Assembly: GCA_009926405.1 (NCBI GenBank)
Contig: RFOZ01000006.1
Coordinates: 1 to 29,612 of the forward strand
Direction of reading: 5' to 3'
DNA length: 29,612 bases
Source of the DNA: Cytophagia bacterium
GTDB taxonomy: Bacteria; Bacteroidota; Bacteroidia; UBA7662
This document shows positions 17,801 to 24,199 of this stretch, piece after piece. Position 1 is the stretch's first letter, and the number at the start of each line of letters is the position of its first letter. The notes beneath the pieces were generated by a model. The model worked only from the letters and a program-made list of their open reading frames with translations. It made no database searches and was not told the DNA's origin. The position numbers were made by a program, and so were the translations under genes.

Positions 17801-19522
17801 TCTTGTTCTATTGGAACTTCTTCATGGGTGGGACCTGTTTCCTTTATCACCAACTGTTTGGAGTCCAATGTTCCGAATACCGAGAACTTTGATAGCTATA
17901 CCGCTACGGGTGGTACGGCCAATACCGGTACAGCTGTTCCTCCATGCTGGACACGTACAAATGGAACTTCTACCAGCTCAGCCTGGAGGGTATTCGCTTT
18001 GACGGGTTCGAATATTGGTAGCACATCAGGCGACAATATTTTGGCATCTTTCCCCACGGTAACAACGGCCAAAAACGATTGGGCATTCACCACCGGTTAC
18101 AATTTGGTAGGCGGTACGACCTATACCCTCCGTTTTAAGGTGCGTGCTCCCGGTAACGGTCCCAACCGCGAACGTTTGGGGGTTTATTTGGCTGGCGCCC
18201 GCAGTTCAACCGCTATGCTTGCGGGTCCACGTGTCTTCAATGATTCTTTGTTGCAAGCTTCAGGTTGGCAGTCCAAATCTGCTCGCTTTACGCCAGCGAC
18301 TTCTGGGGTTTATTACCTGGGTATTCGTGCTTACTCCGTCGCCAATGCCGGTTATATCGGTATCGATGATTGGTCTTTGGAGGTTACGACCAGCGAAATC
18401 AGCGGTGTCCTACGTTACCAGGGCGGTGCATCGGTTCTGGATAACAGTACGGTGTCCATCAGTGGTGCGGTAACCGCTTCAACAGCGACTGGTGCCAACG
18501 GTGCCTTCTCGATGACAGGCCTTGGTAACGGAGCGGTTTCGTTGACGGCCAGCACCAACAAGGCTTGGGGTGGTATCACCGCAACGGATGCCTTGGCGAC
18601 CACTCGTCATTACCAGGGCATTGGATTGGTATCGGGTTTGAATTTGGCTGCTGCTGATGTCAACTTGAGCAATTTGGTGAACGCAACGGATGCCTTGATG
18701 ATTATTAATCGTTTCAATGGTACACGTAGCAGTTTCCCTGCCGGTGATTGGAAGTTCGAGTCCAAGAATTACAACTTGAACCTCAGCGAAGTGACGACTG
18801 ATCTGTTTGGTATTTGCTTGGGTGATGTTAACAATTCTTACGCACCGGCTGCAGGTCGTCAATTCATCGGGTTGAATCTCAGTGAAAACGGGGTCCAATC
18901 GGCCAAAGACGGCGAATGGGTGGATGTCCGTGTGGATCGTAGCCTTGAATTGGGAGCGCTCACCTTGGTCTTGGATATTCCTTCGGGGGTTCAGATCGAG
19001 CAAGTGGTTTCCAATCTAACCGGTGGTCGCTTTGATTACAATATCCACAACGGCCAACTACGTTTGACCTGGTTTGATGTCAACGGTGTCAACCTGGAAA
19101 GCGGACAATCTTTGTTCCGGATGCGAATCGCTACGGATGCATCGGTACCTGCCAAGGCTTGGTTGGTTGGTGAGGGAAGCGAAATGGCCAATCCGTTGGC
19201 TCAGGTCTACGACATGGTCGGTCTGCGCATTCCTTCATTGCGTAGCATGAACGATCAGTTGATCGCTGGGGTTTATCCCAACCCAACCAACGGTTTGAGC
19301 AAGCTCAGCTTGAGCCTGCCAGTTGCAGGTGAAGTGCGTATTCGTGCGGTCGATGTTCTTGGCAAAACGGTTGCTAGCATGAATATGCGTTCGACTTCCT
19401 TGAACACCGATTTGAATTTGGACTTGAGTCACTTGGCCAACGGTCGTTACGAACTCCAGGTAGAACTCGAAGCCGAGGGCCGTACCTACCGCACCCGGGT
19501 TCCGGTTCAAAAAGCACACTAA
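11867..19522 (+). CDS. Giant multidomain secreted protein with cohesin- and dockerin-like modules and T9SS sorting domain
   Basis: A 2551-residue protein, almost certainly displayed on or released from the cell surface. Domains in order: signal peptide (1-42, ending SVQAQ); jelly-roll-like region (about 44-230); G8-like segment (from about 235, SGDWGAAATWGG); a region opening with a TENFDSYP motif (about 625-795); FN3 (797-892); MAM-like module (893-1075, WFESFESAQG); four Cys repeats (about 1082-1285); cohesin-like domain (1286-1421); four more Cys repeats (about 1423-1628); FN3 (1629-1717); second MAM-like module (1718-1902); FN3 (1903-1996); FDSY-type jelly-roll (1997-2175); carboxypeptidase-regulatory-like and dockerin-like module (2180-2335); second cohesin-like domain (2336-2461); type A sorting domain (2467-2551, starting AGVYPNPTNG). 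No catalytic domain is recognised. Adhesion, matrix formation or assembly of a surface complex is inferred. Confidence 0.88.
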   Translation: MNTSLTTLFGSPKSATNRLPKAVWALFVGLCFFVTGLLSVQAQTVLVDPAGAGGFNLGNDFASNGWTVANSANNPWVLGLANSTAPFQGYSAYISTDGSTPGYLNTAAASNFFWRDVVVPAGQERVNVSFNWLSGGESTWDLWQVFFVPNSTTPAGSTTYPGSGLSTIPSSLPGAVFVAGSNLQSAAVQTFSGATYLPAGSYRLVFHWKNDGGGGTNPGASFDNISVSSQAGATFTSVVSGDWGAAATWGGAIPSIADNAVVASGHTVTINAVGQGIQNLTVSGTLTYGATPTEFQAKDLTVGAGGLVNVFAGTSSKTLRVSGNLVNNGRVNTLASSTANGTLNLNGTAPQTVSGTGTWGGTVSSATSTNEVGVIGILSITNTSTAIPNINYTMGGTLRVRSTLTLTGATNLNGATFIRGNYATIGTLNITGITNGGFSPVGVYNGTYGHYWTTSTTGTTITAGIEPSATTSLFPVLSNNGLSRRWMHISRTSATGSTAGEMLVNFNQGNWMSATTSVTDTSNGGTYVVDNIMGGAWMISTQGGYAIASTAFHNVQVFAPNLFRPANGNLRLLSGTGTGNTVASTPLGRHQAGTYTPSAQRVGLTTAMLTNSNGFVLGYSSADLCPASITALTENFDSYPTTNTPLIPFCWSRVVTGSSITAGMSTTTPVASGALHMSQTSTSPNQSFILLPPLSDNLNSASSAGFRLKFKARISTAGNGLLEVGYLTGANWGEQFNAASFVNIANVVITNTTYGSETVINIPAGIPQGARLAIANRGTSASTHFWDDVVYETVPACVEPTALVLASTGTTGMQFTFTAPSVVPSNGYDVYFSTSSAAPTAGTSASAGATASGSAGAITGLTPNTVYFVWIRSNCGSSGVSAWSGPISFRTQCELFNMPWFESFESAQGTVTCWTGNFASSGGTNGWQYIRMTPGGSAPSNQNPPLPDTLAMRLPTYSISSGISYSLNTPQFNSSALASVLTFNYAYATYATENDRLEILASSDNGANYSSLEIMNGGPTGPLNTGGVTTSAFVPTPSQWGTKRMRIPAGTNRVSFKGISAFGNHMYLDNISMTPCQPIASALSATICQGQTYAFGSQSLTTAGTYNRTVSAANGCDSVITLTLNVLPASATAQSGSICQGQSFAFGQQNLIATGTYTRTLVAANGCDSVITLSLVVRPITTGTVNASICAGSSYTFAGQSYNTSGSYTATSIGSNGCDSITTLNLTVLSLPTATINQTVPYGGSFAVCGQVYNASGTYTKVCSGAAANGCDSVVTLNLTVQLPPAVVISNANACQGDTVIVPVSLLRANGVGAISLAINYDATNYTFVDAVNIDPSLSTVLVNAGVFNGVNQVRAGWYATANAINLNGPMFGLRFVTPNAPGTSTLSFDLLTPGNCEIADFDAIPLADVGFTGGQISVTAELNTAISASICAGSTYAFGTQSLNAAGVYSRTLTSSTGCDSIITLTLSIRSHSSASISESICQGTTFAFGSQNLATAGTYTRTITAANGCDSVITLNLEVRPLLTSSSSASICQGSTYAWGGSTYNTAGTFTQTVIGSNGCDSIATLVLTVRPLAMSTLTQSVPFGGSITVCGQVYNTSGTFTKVCAGAAVNGCDSVVTINLTVLPQCISPSALAVSSITTSGASFAWTAGSTETQWEISIQTTTGTPTGNGTSITANPYIATGLTSNTLYRVYLRAVCSPADKSLWIGPISFRTLCDVFTLPLFESFETAQGTTSCWSGNFAAGTTPGWQLIRLTAGSAPSNQTPALPDTLAMRIPFYGIESGSFSLNTPTFTANPVGAVLSFNYAYAAYSAVEIDKLEILASTDGGATYTSLEIMNGGPTGPLNTGGTTTASFVPTTAQWALKTVNLPANTNRVSFKGISEWGNNLYLDNVRVANPPPCSAPTALAVVANSVGSSTASISWTAPASAPANGYQLFVSTLTTAPTGTTVHTNTATATTAALTGLTSFTTYNVWVRSSCSIGTSSWVGPVSFITNCLESNVPNTENFDSYTATGGTANTGTAVPPCWTRTNGTSTSSAWRVFALTGSNIGSTSGDNILASFPTVTTAKNDWAFTTGYNLVGGTTYTLRFKVRAPGNGPNRERLGVYLAGARSSTAMLAGPRVFNDSLLQASGWQSKSARFTPATSGVYYLGIRAYSVANAGYIGIDDWSLEVTTSEISGVLRYQGGASVLDNSTVSISGAVTASTATGANGAFSMTGLGNGAVSLTASTNKAWGGITATDALATTRHYQGIGLVSGLNLAAADVNLSNLVNATDALMIINRFNGTRSSFPAGDWKFESKNYNLNLSEVTTDLFGICLGDVNNSYAPAAGRQFIGLNLSENGVQSAKDGEWVDVRVDRSLELGALTLVLDIPSGVQIEQVVSNLTGGRFDYNIHNGQLRLTWFDVNGVNLESGQSLFRMRIATDASVPAKAWLVGEGSEMANPLAQVYDMVGLRIPSLRSMNDQLIAGVYPNPTNGLSKLSLSLPVAGEVRIRAVDVLGKTVASMNMRSTSLNTDLNLDLSHLANGRYELQVELEAEGRTYRTRVPVQKAH
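15110..15720 (+). repeat. First block of four ~50-residue Cys repeats
   Basis: Four tandem repeats are encoded in frame. Each begins like ATICQGQTYAFG and ends like AANGCDSVITLTL. Repeats 1 and 2 are close to each other. Repeat 3 carries IGSNGCDSI. Repeat 4 is a variant with PYGGSFAVCGQVY, a VCSG segment and three cysteines. Two conserved cysteines per standard repeat suggest one disulphide per module. This type of repeat is common in large Bacteroidota surface proteins. Confidence 0.9.
16135..16749 (+). repeat. Second block of four ~50-residue Cys repeats
   Basis: Four more repeats of the same family lie directly after the cohesin-like domain and in the same order of subtypes as the first block. 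Two are standard, one carries IGSNGCDSI, and the last is the PFGGSITVCGQVY variant with VCAG. The matching order shows that the block of four was duplicated as a unit, with the cohesin-like domain between the copies. Confidence 0.9.
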
Positions 19523-19548
19523 GCTCCATAGCGTACTTAATCAAGTTG

Positions 19549-19574
19549 CAAAGCCACCCCTCGGGGTGGCTTTG
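19549..19574 (+). terminator. Hairpin terminator after the giant T9SS gene
   Basis: A near-perfect hairpin lies 27 bases after the stop codon. The arm CAAAGCCACCCC (19549-19560) pairs with GGGGTGGCTTTG (19563-19574), giving 11 pairs with a four-base CTCG loop. The A/T ends of the stem supply a short U stretch. It can act on either strand. It separates the adhesin unit from the next gene group. Confidence 0.75.
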
Positions 19575-19588
19575 TGCTTGGTAGGCTT

Positions 19589-19596
19589 TAGATTTG
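19589..19596 (+). promoter_or_regulatory. Candidate -7 box (TAGATTTG) before the small lipoprotein
   Basis: An exact TAnnTTTG match just downstream of the terminator and three bases before ATG 19600. It would give an almost leaderless transcript. A TTTG lies upstream at 19571-19574, but the 14-base spacer is shorter than usual. The position after a terminator makes a new promoter reasonable. Confidence 0.35.
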
Positions 19597-19599
19597 GGT

Positions 19600-19740
19600 A
19601 TGCGAAAAATTTGGTTTTCCCTTCTTGCGTTGGGCCTTTTAGGAGCATCTTGCCATCGGCGATGCCCGGCCTATGCCCGGTACGATGCGCCACCATCCGA
19701 CGTTGTTTCGGATCATGCATCGGTGCGCACGGCCCTTTAG
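19600..19740 (+). CDS. Small lipoprotein, 46 residues
   Basis: A short open frame, ATG 19600 to TAG 19740, with a textbook lipoprotein signal: MRKIW, a hydrophobic LLALGLLGA core, and the lipobox GASC with the lipidated Cys at residue 18. The mature peptide is only 29 residues, begins CHRRCPAY and continues with a Pro/Asp/Ser-rich tail. Tiny lipoproteins with an R-x-CPAY/F-like motif after the lipid Cys are seen in Bacteroidota, often uncharacterised. It lies after a hairpin terminator, has a -7-like box just ahead, and ends 13 bases before the outer-membrane protein gene. It overlaps an upstream extension of that gene, and the lipobox favours this reading. Function unknown. Confidence 0.68.
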   Translation: MRKIWFSLLALGLLGASCHRRCPAYARYDAPPSDVVSDHASVRTAL

Positions 19741-19753
19741 TATCCTCTGCCTT

Positions 19754-20578
19754 ATGGCAAATTTTCGTCATGCCTGGTATCGACAGAAGGGTTCCCTGTT
19801 CTGCTTGGTGGGCCTGTGGTTCGCTATAGGTGGGTCACCGATTGCAGCTCAAAGCAACGAATTTTTCGGAAGTTTGGAATGGGAACAGCGAAATGCCGGA
19901 TCTTTGCCTGAGTATTACAACGGGTTTAGCCTAGGCGGTGGATTGCACAGTTCCGGTTGGTGGTTTGGTGGAAAAATCATTCAGAATCGCACCTTTGCCA
20001 CCGAATCGCAGGTTGAATTAACGCTCTTTCGATGGAAGCACCCCAATGCCTTCAAAACCCAGGCCAATCCGGATGACAGGGCCAGCATCTACACCCCTGG
20101 TTTGCTAAACGAAACCTTTTCATTTCAGGCTGGTTGGGGTACATCGTACCTCTGGATGGAGCGTGGTCTCCATCACGGCGTCGAGTTAAGAGGTTCTTGG
20201 TCGGCCGGATTGAGCCTGGCCTTGCTTAAGCCTGTTTTTTTGCAGATTATCTATGCCAACGAGGATCCCGAAACCTCCAAAGATCAGCCGTTCATCCAAA
20301 GGTCTGAAGCGTTTAATCCAAGCCGGCATAACTCAGGAAATATAGCAGGGGCCTCTCCTTTTTATCGGGGCTTGGATAGTCTGGGGGTTACGCCAGGCTT
20401 TTATGCCAAAGGTGGTCTGGTTGCGCAGTGGGGTAACCAACGCCGAGCACCGCATGCGCTGGAAATTGGTTTGATGGCGGGTGTTTTCCTAAAGCCCTTG
20501 GCCACGATGGCTTTTGTTGATCGTTCTCCCCTCTTGGCTTGCGTTTATTTGGGCTACCAAATGGGCCGGCGCAATTAA
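19754..20578 (+). CDS. Predicted outer-membrane/secreted protein of unknown function
   Basis: A 274-residue protein with a signal peptide (hydrophobic SLFCLVGLWFAIGG, cleavage near PIAAQ). The mature part is rich in Gly, Trp, Tyr and Phe, with alternating strands such as GGGLHSSGWWFGGKII and AGWGTSYLWMERG, as in small outer-membrane barrels. A plug or surface-loop region is suggested by the Asp/Asn-rich middle. No family is recognised. The frame extends back to 19673, but that extension lacks a signal peptide and collides with the small lipoprotein gene, so ATG 19754 is chosen. It lies 43 bases upstream of lipA with no evident functional link. Confidence 0.7.
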   Translation: MANFRHAWYRQKGSLFCLVGLWFAIGGSPIAAQSNEFFGSLEWEQRNAGSLPEYYNGFSLGGGLHSSGWWFGGKIIQNRTFATESQVELTLFRWKHPNAFKTQANPDDRASIYTPGLLNETFSFQAGWGTSYLWMERGLHHGVELRGSWSAGLSLALLKPVFLQIIYANEDPETSKDQPFIQRSEAFNPSRHNSGNIAGASPFYRGLDSLGVTPGFYAKGGLVAQWGNQRRAPHALEIGLMAGVFLKPLATMAFVDRSPLLACVYLGYQMGRRN

Positions 20579-20606
20579 AGTTTCAGATTTCATCAATGCA
20601 AGGCCT

Positions 20607-20614
20607 TATTTTTG
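20607..20614 (+). promoter_or_regulatory. Candidate -7 box (TATTTTTG) before lipA
   Basis: An exact TAnnTTTG match seven bases before ATG 20622. It sits in a context (AAGGCCTTATTTTTG) almost identical to that of the box at 5181-5188 (AAAGGCTTATTTTTG). The leader would be only a few bases long. Confidence 0.4.
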
Positions 20615-20621
20615 AGGCTCA

Positions 20622-21518
20622 ATGGAGGATATCCTTACGATAGAACCGCAGCCACAGCGCAAACCGCCGTGGTTAAGGGTCAAGCTGCCAACGGGTCCTG
20701 AGTTTCGGAAGGTTCGGGGGTTGGTGGATCAGTACCGATTGCATACGATATGCGAGAGCGGGAATTGTCCCAATATGGGTGAATGCTGGGGAGCCGGTAC
20801 GGCCACCTTTATGATTTTGGGCAATGTGTGCACACGGGCTTGTTCCTTTTGTGCAGTCGCGACCGGACGTCCCGGCGTTTTGGATTTGGAAGAACCTTAT
20901 CGGGTAGCGGAAGCCGTGCAACGTATGGAGGTTAAGCATGCGGTGTTGACTTCGGTTAACCGCGATGAGTTACCGGATCGCGGGGCCGGGGTCTGGGCGG
21001 CGACGGTCCGCGAAATTCGTCGTGTTTCCCCGGGTACCACCATGGAAACCCTGATACCGGATGTCAAAGGCCATTGGGAATCCCTGGATACCATCTTGGC
21101 CTCCAAACCCGAAGTGGTTTCTCATAACATGGAAACCATCGCACGGCTGTACCGAACCGTGCGACCGCAGGCCCGGTACGAACGTAGTTTGGAGCAATTG
21201 GCCCGTATCAAAAAGGCTGGACTGCGAACCAAAACTGGGTTTATGGTTGGATTGGGTGAGACCCCCGAAGAAGTTCGGGGAATCCTCGCAGATTTGCAAC
21301 AATGCGGGGTGGATGTTGTGACCATTGGTCAATACCTGCAGCCTACCAAAAATCACCTGCCGGTTCAGGCCTATATTCACCCGGAAGAGTTTGAGAAGTA
21401 TGCGTCATGGGGCCTGGAAATGGGTTTGGAATGGGTAGAGGCTGGGCCGTTGGTGCGTTCTTCGTATCACGCCGAGCGTCATCTTCATCCCCGAACCAAA
21501 GAGACAGCTTTTTCGTAA
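20622..21518 (+). CDS. lipA: Lipoyl synthase
   Basis: LipA inserts two sulphur atoms into protein-bound octanoyl chains to make lipoate for 2-oxoacid dehydrogenases and the glycine cleavage system. It is 298 residues, a normal length. The auxiliary iron-sulphur cluster motif is complete (C-x4-C-x5-C; Cys44, 49 and 55 in CESGNCPNMGEC). So is the radical-SAM motif CTRACSFC (Cys70, 74 and 77) and the C-terminal RSSY (279-282) that ligates the auxiliary cluster. All catalytic features are intact. It leads a tight + strand run with a DUF721 gene 14 bases downstream. Confidence 0.97.
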   Translation: MEDILTIEPQPQRKPPWLRVKLPTGPEFRKVRGLVDQYRLHTICESGNCPNMGECWGAGTATFMILGNVCTRACSFCAVATGRPGVLDLEEPYRVAEAVQRMEVKHAVLTSVNRDELPDRGAGVWAATVREIRRVSPGTTMETLIPDVKGHWESLDTILASKPEVVSHNMETIARLYRTVRPQARYERSLEQLARIKKAGLRTKTGFMVGLGETPEEVRGILADLQQCGVDVVTIGQYLQPTKNHLPVQAYIHPEEFEKYASWGLEMGLEWVEAGPLVRSSYHAERHLHPRTKETAFS

Positions 21519-21532
21519 ACTCGCCTTTTGAG

Positions 21533-21829
21533 ATGAATTCTTCCAAAGATTTACCGCCGCTGGGTGATTGGGTCAAGGCTTGGGCTAAACATTTTGGTCA
21601 TACGGGTAATCTGCAACAAGAATTGTTACGGAACGCTTGGGAGCAAGCTGTAGGACCGGTGTTGGCATCTAGAACCCAAACCCTGCGTTGGGATGGAGGA
21701 AGCATTGTCTGGGTTCGTATGAGCGATGCCATTGCTCAGCACGAGGTGCATCTTCGACAAAGAGAGTGGTTGTTTGCTTTGCGTGGTGGAGATGGCCGCG
21801 AGCATCTTACGGAAATACGTACCTATTAA
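21533..21829 (+). CDS. DUF721 / DciA-like protein
   Basis: A 98-residue protein with the DUF721 pattern: an N-terminal helical part with LGDWVKAWAKHFG, the signature LRNAWEQAVGPVLASRTQTL (about 33-52), then IVWVRMSDAIAQHEVHLRQ and a C-terminal short strand. Some proteobacterial members (DciA) load or assist the replicative helicase DnaB. For Bacteroidota members the role is inferred only. The open frame runs back to 21407 inside lipA, but family similarity begins at ATG 21533, which lies 14 bases after the lipA stop. It is six bases from gpmA. Confidence 0.8.
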   Translation: MNSSKDLPPLGDWVKAWAKHFGHTGNLQQELLRNAWEQAVGPVLASRTQTLRWDGGSIVWVRMSDAIAQHEVHLRQREWLFALRGGDGREHLTEIRTY

Positions 21830-21835
21830 AATTAT

Positions 21836-22441
21836 ATGAGTAGACTTGTTTTGGTCCGACACGGACAATCCCAGTGGAATTTGGAAAATCGCTTTACGGG
21901 ATGGGTTGATGTAGACTTGACCGAAAAGGGCAAAGAAGAGGCCAGGGCAGCCGGTGTCAAGTTGGCGGGAATGACCTTTGATCGGGCCTTTGTCAGTGGA
22001 CTTCGCAGGGCCGCTGATACCCTGACCTTGATTTTGGAAGAAATCGGCCAGAATGAATGCCCGGTAACAGCGGATCCCGCTCTGAATGAAAGGATGTACG
22101 GGGAATTGCAAGGCTTGAACAAGGACGAAACGATTGCCCGATTTGGGGCCGATCAAGTCCATCAGTGGAGACGTAGCTACGATATACCTCCACCGGGTGG
22201 GGAAAGCCTCAAGGATACAGCAGCACGCGTTTTGCCGTATTTCCGTTCGACAATCGAACCGTTGTTAAGGGCAGGTCAAAATCTGTTGGTGGTTGCCCAT
22301 GGAAATTCATTGCGGGCCCTCATCATGGAGCTTGAACAACTAACCCCCGAACAAATCTTACAGTTTGAGTTACCTACAGCCACCCCGCGGATTTACCTCT
22401 TGAATCAGGATCTGGGTATAGAATCAGCCCAAACCATTTGA
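21836..22441 (+). CDS. gpmA: 2,3-bisphosphoglycerate-dependent phosphoglycerate mutase
   Basis: A glycolytic and gluconeogenic enzyme interconverting 3- and 2-phosphoglycerate through a phosphohistidine. At 201 residues it is the short form. The catalytic His9 is in LVRHGQS and the partner His155 is in VAHGNSLRAL. Glu85 lies in ALNERMYGELQGLNK, the segment that distinguishes dPGM from general histidine phosphatases, and ENRFTGWVDVDLTEKG precedes it. The family's C-terminal lid is short, as in other 200-residue bacterial forms. It starts six bases after the DUF721 gene, so the two are probably co-transcribed. Confidence 0.94.
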   Translation: MSRLVLVRHGQSQWNLENRFTGWVDVDLTEKGKEEARAAGVKLAGMTFDRAFVSGLRRAADTLTLILEEIGQNECPVTADPALNERMYGELQGLNKDETIARFGADQVHQWRRSYDIPPPGGESLKDTAARVLPYFRSTIEPLLRAGQNLLVVAHGNSLRALIMELEQLTPEQILQFELPTATPRIYLLNQDLGIESAQTI

Positions 22442-22467
22442 GCCCGGGTTTAGACCTAAATTGCAAC

Positions 22468-23475
22468 ATGAATTGGAATTATGCATCAGATCGCGAAGCC
22501 GTAGACGGACTCAAAAACCTCTACGGAGACTTTCTGCGTGAAACGGGCAAGGTGTTGGTCGGTCAAACGGAGGCCATTCGTTCGGTATGGATGGCGTTGT
22601 TAGCCAATGGTCATTGTTTTTTGGTCGGAGTGCCCGGACTAGCCAAAACAACCCTCGTTCAAACCATCAGTGCGGTTCTTGATTTGGATTTCAAGAGAAT
22701 TCAGTTCACCCCGGATTTGATGCCCGGGGACATTACTGGTTCGGAAATTTTGGATGCGAATCGCCAGTTTCGTTTTGTCCCCGGACCGCTCTTTGCGAAC
22801 ATGGTTTTGGCCGATGAAATCAACCGAACCCCACCCAAGACCCAGTCTGCCTTGTTGGAAGCCATGCAGGAACGGCAACTGACAGTTGCAGGACATACTT
22901 ACCCGTTGCCTTCGCCTTTTTTTGTTTTGGCAACCCAAAACCCTATTGAACAAGAGGGCACCTACCCCTTACCCGAAGCCCAATTGGACCGCTTCATGTT
23001 TCAGATACGGATGGGTTATCCTTCCTTGGCCGAAGAAGTGCAGGTGGTCCGTCAAACGACCATGCCTCGAAACGAATCGCCGGCCAAGGTCTTGGATGCC
23101 GCAGGGCTGCTATATTTTCAGGAATTGATCCGGCGAATGCCGGTGACCGATCATGTGGTGGAATATGCGGTACGTTTGGCGGCGTCCACCCGTCCCGGAA
23201 CAGAACATGCATCTCAGTGGACCAAGGACATGGTGCAATGGGGGGCGGGACCGAGGGCCTCGCAGTACCTGGTTTTGGGGGCCAAATGTCATGCCGCAAC
23301 GCTGGGCAAGTACAGCCCGGATATCGAGGATGTTCAGGCGGTGGCCACTGAAGTTCTGGCCCACCGCATGGTCTTGAATTACAAAGCAGAGGCCCAGGGC
23401 CTGCGCCCCGAAGACCTCGTAGCCCGTTTGCTGGAGGTTTCGGGTTTTGGCACGAAATTTGATACCAAAAGGTAA
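22468..23475 (+). CDS. MoxR-family AAA+ ATPase
   Basis: A 335-residue AAA+ protein of the MoxR/RavA branch. Walker A is GVPGLAKTT (54-62), Walker B is MVLADEIN (112-119) and sensor 1 is VLATQNP (153-159), followed by the family segment IEQEGTYPLPEAQLDRF. A helical lid fills the C-terminus. MoxR proteins act as chaperone-like ATPases, often with DUF58 and VWA partners that mature other proteins. Here no DUF58 or VWA gene is adjacent; the next gene is a zinc metallopeptidase. ATG 22468 is chosen over TTG 22438 because it begins where the family does and avoids overlap with gpmA. Confidence 0.93.
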   Translation: MNWNYASDREAVDGLKNLYGDFLRETGKVLVGQTEAIRSVWMALLANGHCFLVGVPGLAKTTLVQTISAVLDLDFKRIQFTPDLMPGDITGSEILDANRQFRFVPGPLFANMVLADEINRTPPKTQSALLEAMQERQLTVAGHTYPLPSPFFVLATQNPIEQEGTYPLPEAQLDRFMFQIRMGYPSLAEEVQVVRQTTMPRNESPAKVLDAAGLLYFQELIRRMPVTDHVVEYAVRLAASTRPGTEHASQWTKDMVQWGAGPRASQYLVLGAKCHAATLGKYSPDIEDVQAVATEVLAHRMVLNYKAEAQGLRPEDLVARLLEVSGFGTKFDTKR

Positions 23476-23508
23476 ACCATTCCGTTAACCACCTATAATT
23501 CCAATCTT

Positions 23509-24186
23509 ATGATGTCTCTGGTCCTCATGCTCGGTATCATGCTAGCCTCTTGGCTGGTGGGTGCCCGTTTCAAAAGTCGCTTTAAGTTATATTCTGCCAC
23601 GCCCTTGTCCTCCGGCCTGACCGGTGAAGAAGTTGCCCAGCGCATGCTTGCGGAACACAATATCAAGGATGTCCAAGTCATCTCGACGGGTGGACAATTG
23701 ACGGACCACTACGATCCGAGCAAGCGGACGGTCAATCTAAGTCAGGAGGTTTATTACGGGCGTTCCGTGGCGGCCGCCGCTGTTGCTGCCCACGAAGTGG
23801 GCCATGCGGTTCAGCATGCCACGGCTTATTCGTGGTTGCAATTTCGCTCGGCCATGGTTCCCGCCCTTAGTGTTACCAGCCGTTTCATGCCGTGGGTCCT
23901 TTTGGCAGGCATAATGACTTTGAACATCTTCCCTCAATTGTTGATGATCGGCATCGTTTTGTTTGCAGGGACGACCTTGTTCACTTTTGTGACCCTGCCG
24001 GTCGAATTTGACGCATCCCGTCGGGCCTTGGTATGGTTGGATCGAAGCAATATTGCCCAGAGTCAGCAACACACCATGGCCAAGGATGCCTTGCATTGGG
24101 CGGCCATGACTTATGTTATTGCTGCACTTTCATCCCTGGCAACCCTCCTGTATTACGTTTCGATTTTCATGAATCGTAGGGACTAA
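23509..24186 (+). CDS. Membrane zinc metallopeptidase (YugP family)
   Basis: A 225-residue integral-membrane protein with the zinc-binding motif HEVGHAVQH (His95, Glu96, His99) on the cytosol/membrane face. Flanking features are the upstream DHYDPSKRTVNLS segment and the later VEFDASRRAL (about 165-174), which probably carries the third metal ligand. Hydrophobic helices are at about 1-18, 118-136, 138-162 and 200-218. This order matches the Zn_peptidase_2 (YugP) family. Its substrates are not known, although a role in membrane-protein quality control has been proposed. Double ATG at 23509 and 23512; either could be used. Confidence 0.9.
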   Translation: MMSLVLMLGIMLASWLVGARFKSRFKLYSATPLSSGLTGEEVAQRMLAEHNIKDVQVISTGGQLTDHYDPSKRTVNLSQEVYYGRSVAAAAVAAHEVGHAVQHATAYSWLQFRSAMVPALSVTSRFMPWVLLAGIMTLNIFPQLLMIGIVLFAGTTLFTFVTLPVEFDASRRALVWLDRSNIAQSQQHTMAKDALHWAAMTYVIAALSSLATLLYYVSIFMNRRD

Positions 24187-24199
24187 GTTCCAGGCACCG

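Noticed and set aside
19673..19753. Longer start for the outer-membrane protein upstream of lipA
   Set aside because: The extension would bury the signal peptide inside the chain and overlaps the lipoprotein gene. ATG 19754 gives a normal signal peptide.
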